Assembly (NCBI GenBank): GCA_021648485.1 | Contig: JAKISS010000027.1 | Location: 1-37,838 of the forward strand | Length of the DNA stretch: 37,838 bases | Source: Gammaproteobacteria bacterium | GTDB taxonomy: Bacteria > Pseudomonadota > Gammaproteobacteria > SZUA-152 | Reading direction: 5' to 3' | Part shown: in pieces, positions 37,177 to 37,838 of the stretch | Layout of the letters: each line of letters starts with the position of its first letter | How positions within the stretch are numbered: the stretch's first letter is position 1 | Translations under genes and position numbers: made by a program | Notes under the pieces: generated by a model | The model's input: the letters and a program-made list of their open reading frames with translations, nothing else | What the model was told of the DNA's origin: nothing | Databases searched by the model: none

Positions 37177-37838
37177 CTATTTCCTTTCATTTGTGGTATG
37201 AGCCTCCGACACTTCCAGTAACTTGCGACTAAAGGCGTTCTCTGCCGAAGTCGTGATTAACAGACATTCCTGTGCCCGTGTCATACCGACATAAAGCAGG
37301 CGGACGTTTCGTGCTTGTTGTGTCTCATCATCATTTAGCTGGCCAATCCCCAGCATGATAACGCGGGAAAACTCCAACCCTTTGCTGCTGTGAATAGTCA
37401 GCACGGTAACTTGCTTATTGCTCGGGTTGTAAGTGCTCTTATATTGCTTGCTACCTAGCCAGGTATGAGGAATATCAGCAATTTCGAGTTGCGCTGCCAT
37501 TTTGCGACCTTGGCGTCCTTCAGCATATACCACTGCCATATCGCCCCAGGGTATGCCCTGCTGATGCCATTTTGTTAAGCACCGGGATGCGTAGGTAATC
37601 TCGTCCTGAAGACTGTTGCTTTGGTGGACGACCGGTGCTGGTCCACTGTTACCTGCGGCTTCCGGTTCGATCAAAGGGATGTGATCGTCATCTGCACTTT
37701 TTGGATGGAGGTAGTGGCTGGCAAAAGTATAGGCAAAGTGGAGGATTTCACGCGTATTGCGATAATTAAGCCGCAAAATAGTCGTGCGCCCTTTTCCCTG
37801 GATGCCAACGCTGGAGAGGCTGAAACCAAGGCCGGTGT
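37177..37838 (-). CDS. UvrD/Rep-type superfamily I helicase, C-terminal part (5' end outside window)
   Basis: The frame is open from the window edge at 37838 to the stop at 37177 (about 220 residues). It shows the late SF1A helicase motifs: IV GRTTILRLNYRNTREIL, V VTVLTIHSSKGLEFSRVIML and VI VRLLYVGMTRAQECLLITT. These bind ATP and couple it to 3'-5' translocation. The N-terminal Walker motifs lie beyond the window. The domain after motif VI is short (about 25 residues), so this is probably not UvrD or Rep itself but a UvrD-like helicase of the accessory or defence-associated kind. An internal ATG at 37776 is not the start. Confidence 0.88.
   Translation of the reverse strand, partial: TGLGFSLSSVGIQGKGRTTILRLNYRNTREILHFAYTFASHYLHPKSADDDHIPLIEPEAAGNSGPAPVVHQSNSLQDEITYASRCLTKWHQQGIPWGDMAVVYAEGRQGRKMAAQLEIADIPHTWLGSKQYKSTYNPSNKQVTVLTIHSSKGLEFSRVIMLGIGQLNDDETQQARNVRLLYVGMTRAQECLLITTSAENAFSRKLLEVSEAHTTNERK

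Overview
The window is the replication-origin region of a gammaproteobacterial chromosome, with accessory DNA at both ends and one accessory block inside it. The order rpmH-rnpA-yidD-yidC-mnmE, running away from a divergent dnaA-dnaN-recF-gyrB block, is the classic origin neighbourhood. hemC-hemD-hemX-hemY, lptD-surA-pdxA-rsmA and ntrB-ntrC are gammaproteobacterial gene clusters. No rRNA, tRNA or CRISPR array was seen. The genus cannot be named from sequence alone.

Layout. (1) 1-2.6 kb: an AT-rich type II restriction-modification pair (Eco29kI-like GIY-YIG endonuclease plus C5 cytosine methyltransferase). Its outer boundaries have the signature of an excisable integron gene cassette: joining the two ends recreates a perfect 15-bp attC arm. 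(2) 2.6-10.2 kb: a YeeZ-like NAD(P)-binding protein, a ferredoxin-reductase-type flavoprotein, the haem operon hemCDXY, and a divergent fbp with a strong terminator. (3) 10.2-18 kb: a lipoprotein and a 39-residue small ORF downstream of gyrB, then gyrB, recF, dnaN, a DnaA-box-rich origin candidate, dnaA and the dnaA/rpmH divergent promoter region. (4) 18-28.1 kb: rpmH, rnpA, yidD, yidC, mnmE, lptD, surA, pdxA, rsmA and an ElyC/YdcF-like membrane protein. Most of these are closely spaced and on the + strand. A perfect 22-bp inverted repeat lies inside the lptD signal-peptide codons.

(5) 28.1-31.9 kb: an accessory block. It holds a Panacea-domain (SocA/PanA-like) antitoxin with a downstream partner, a decayed 'mobile mystery protein' A/B pair (amber codon in A, B reduced to its first residues), a secreted protein, a membrane-protein fragment, an intact vapBC with a palindromic operator, an IS200/IS605 transposase stub and a 127-bp imperfect palindrome enclosing a REP-like hairpin. 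(6) 32.1-35.4 kb: a DUF4124 envelope protein and ntrB-ntrC, with an NtrC-type site in front of ntrB; glnA is not in the window. (7) 35.4-37.84 kb: an AT-rich two-gene module coding for a secreted four-cysteine protein and a membrane-anchored coiled-coil protein, bracketed by related repeats. The window ends in the C-terminal part of a UvrD/Rep-type helicase.

How the genes work together: the core supports initiation and elongation of replication (dnaA, dnaN, recF, gyrB), membrane and outer-membrane biogenesis (yidC/yidD, lptD/surA), tetrapyrrole synthesis (hemC/hemD) and nitrogen control (ntrB/ntrC). The accessory regions are dominated by addiction-type modules (R-M, Panacea pair, VapBC) and mobile-element debris. 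The least explained items are the R-M cassette outside any visible integron, the palindrome in lptD and the repeat-bracketed secreted/membrane pair.
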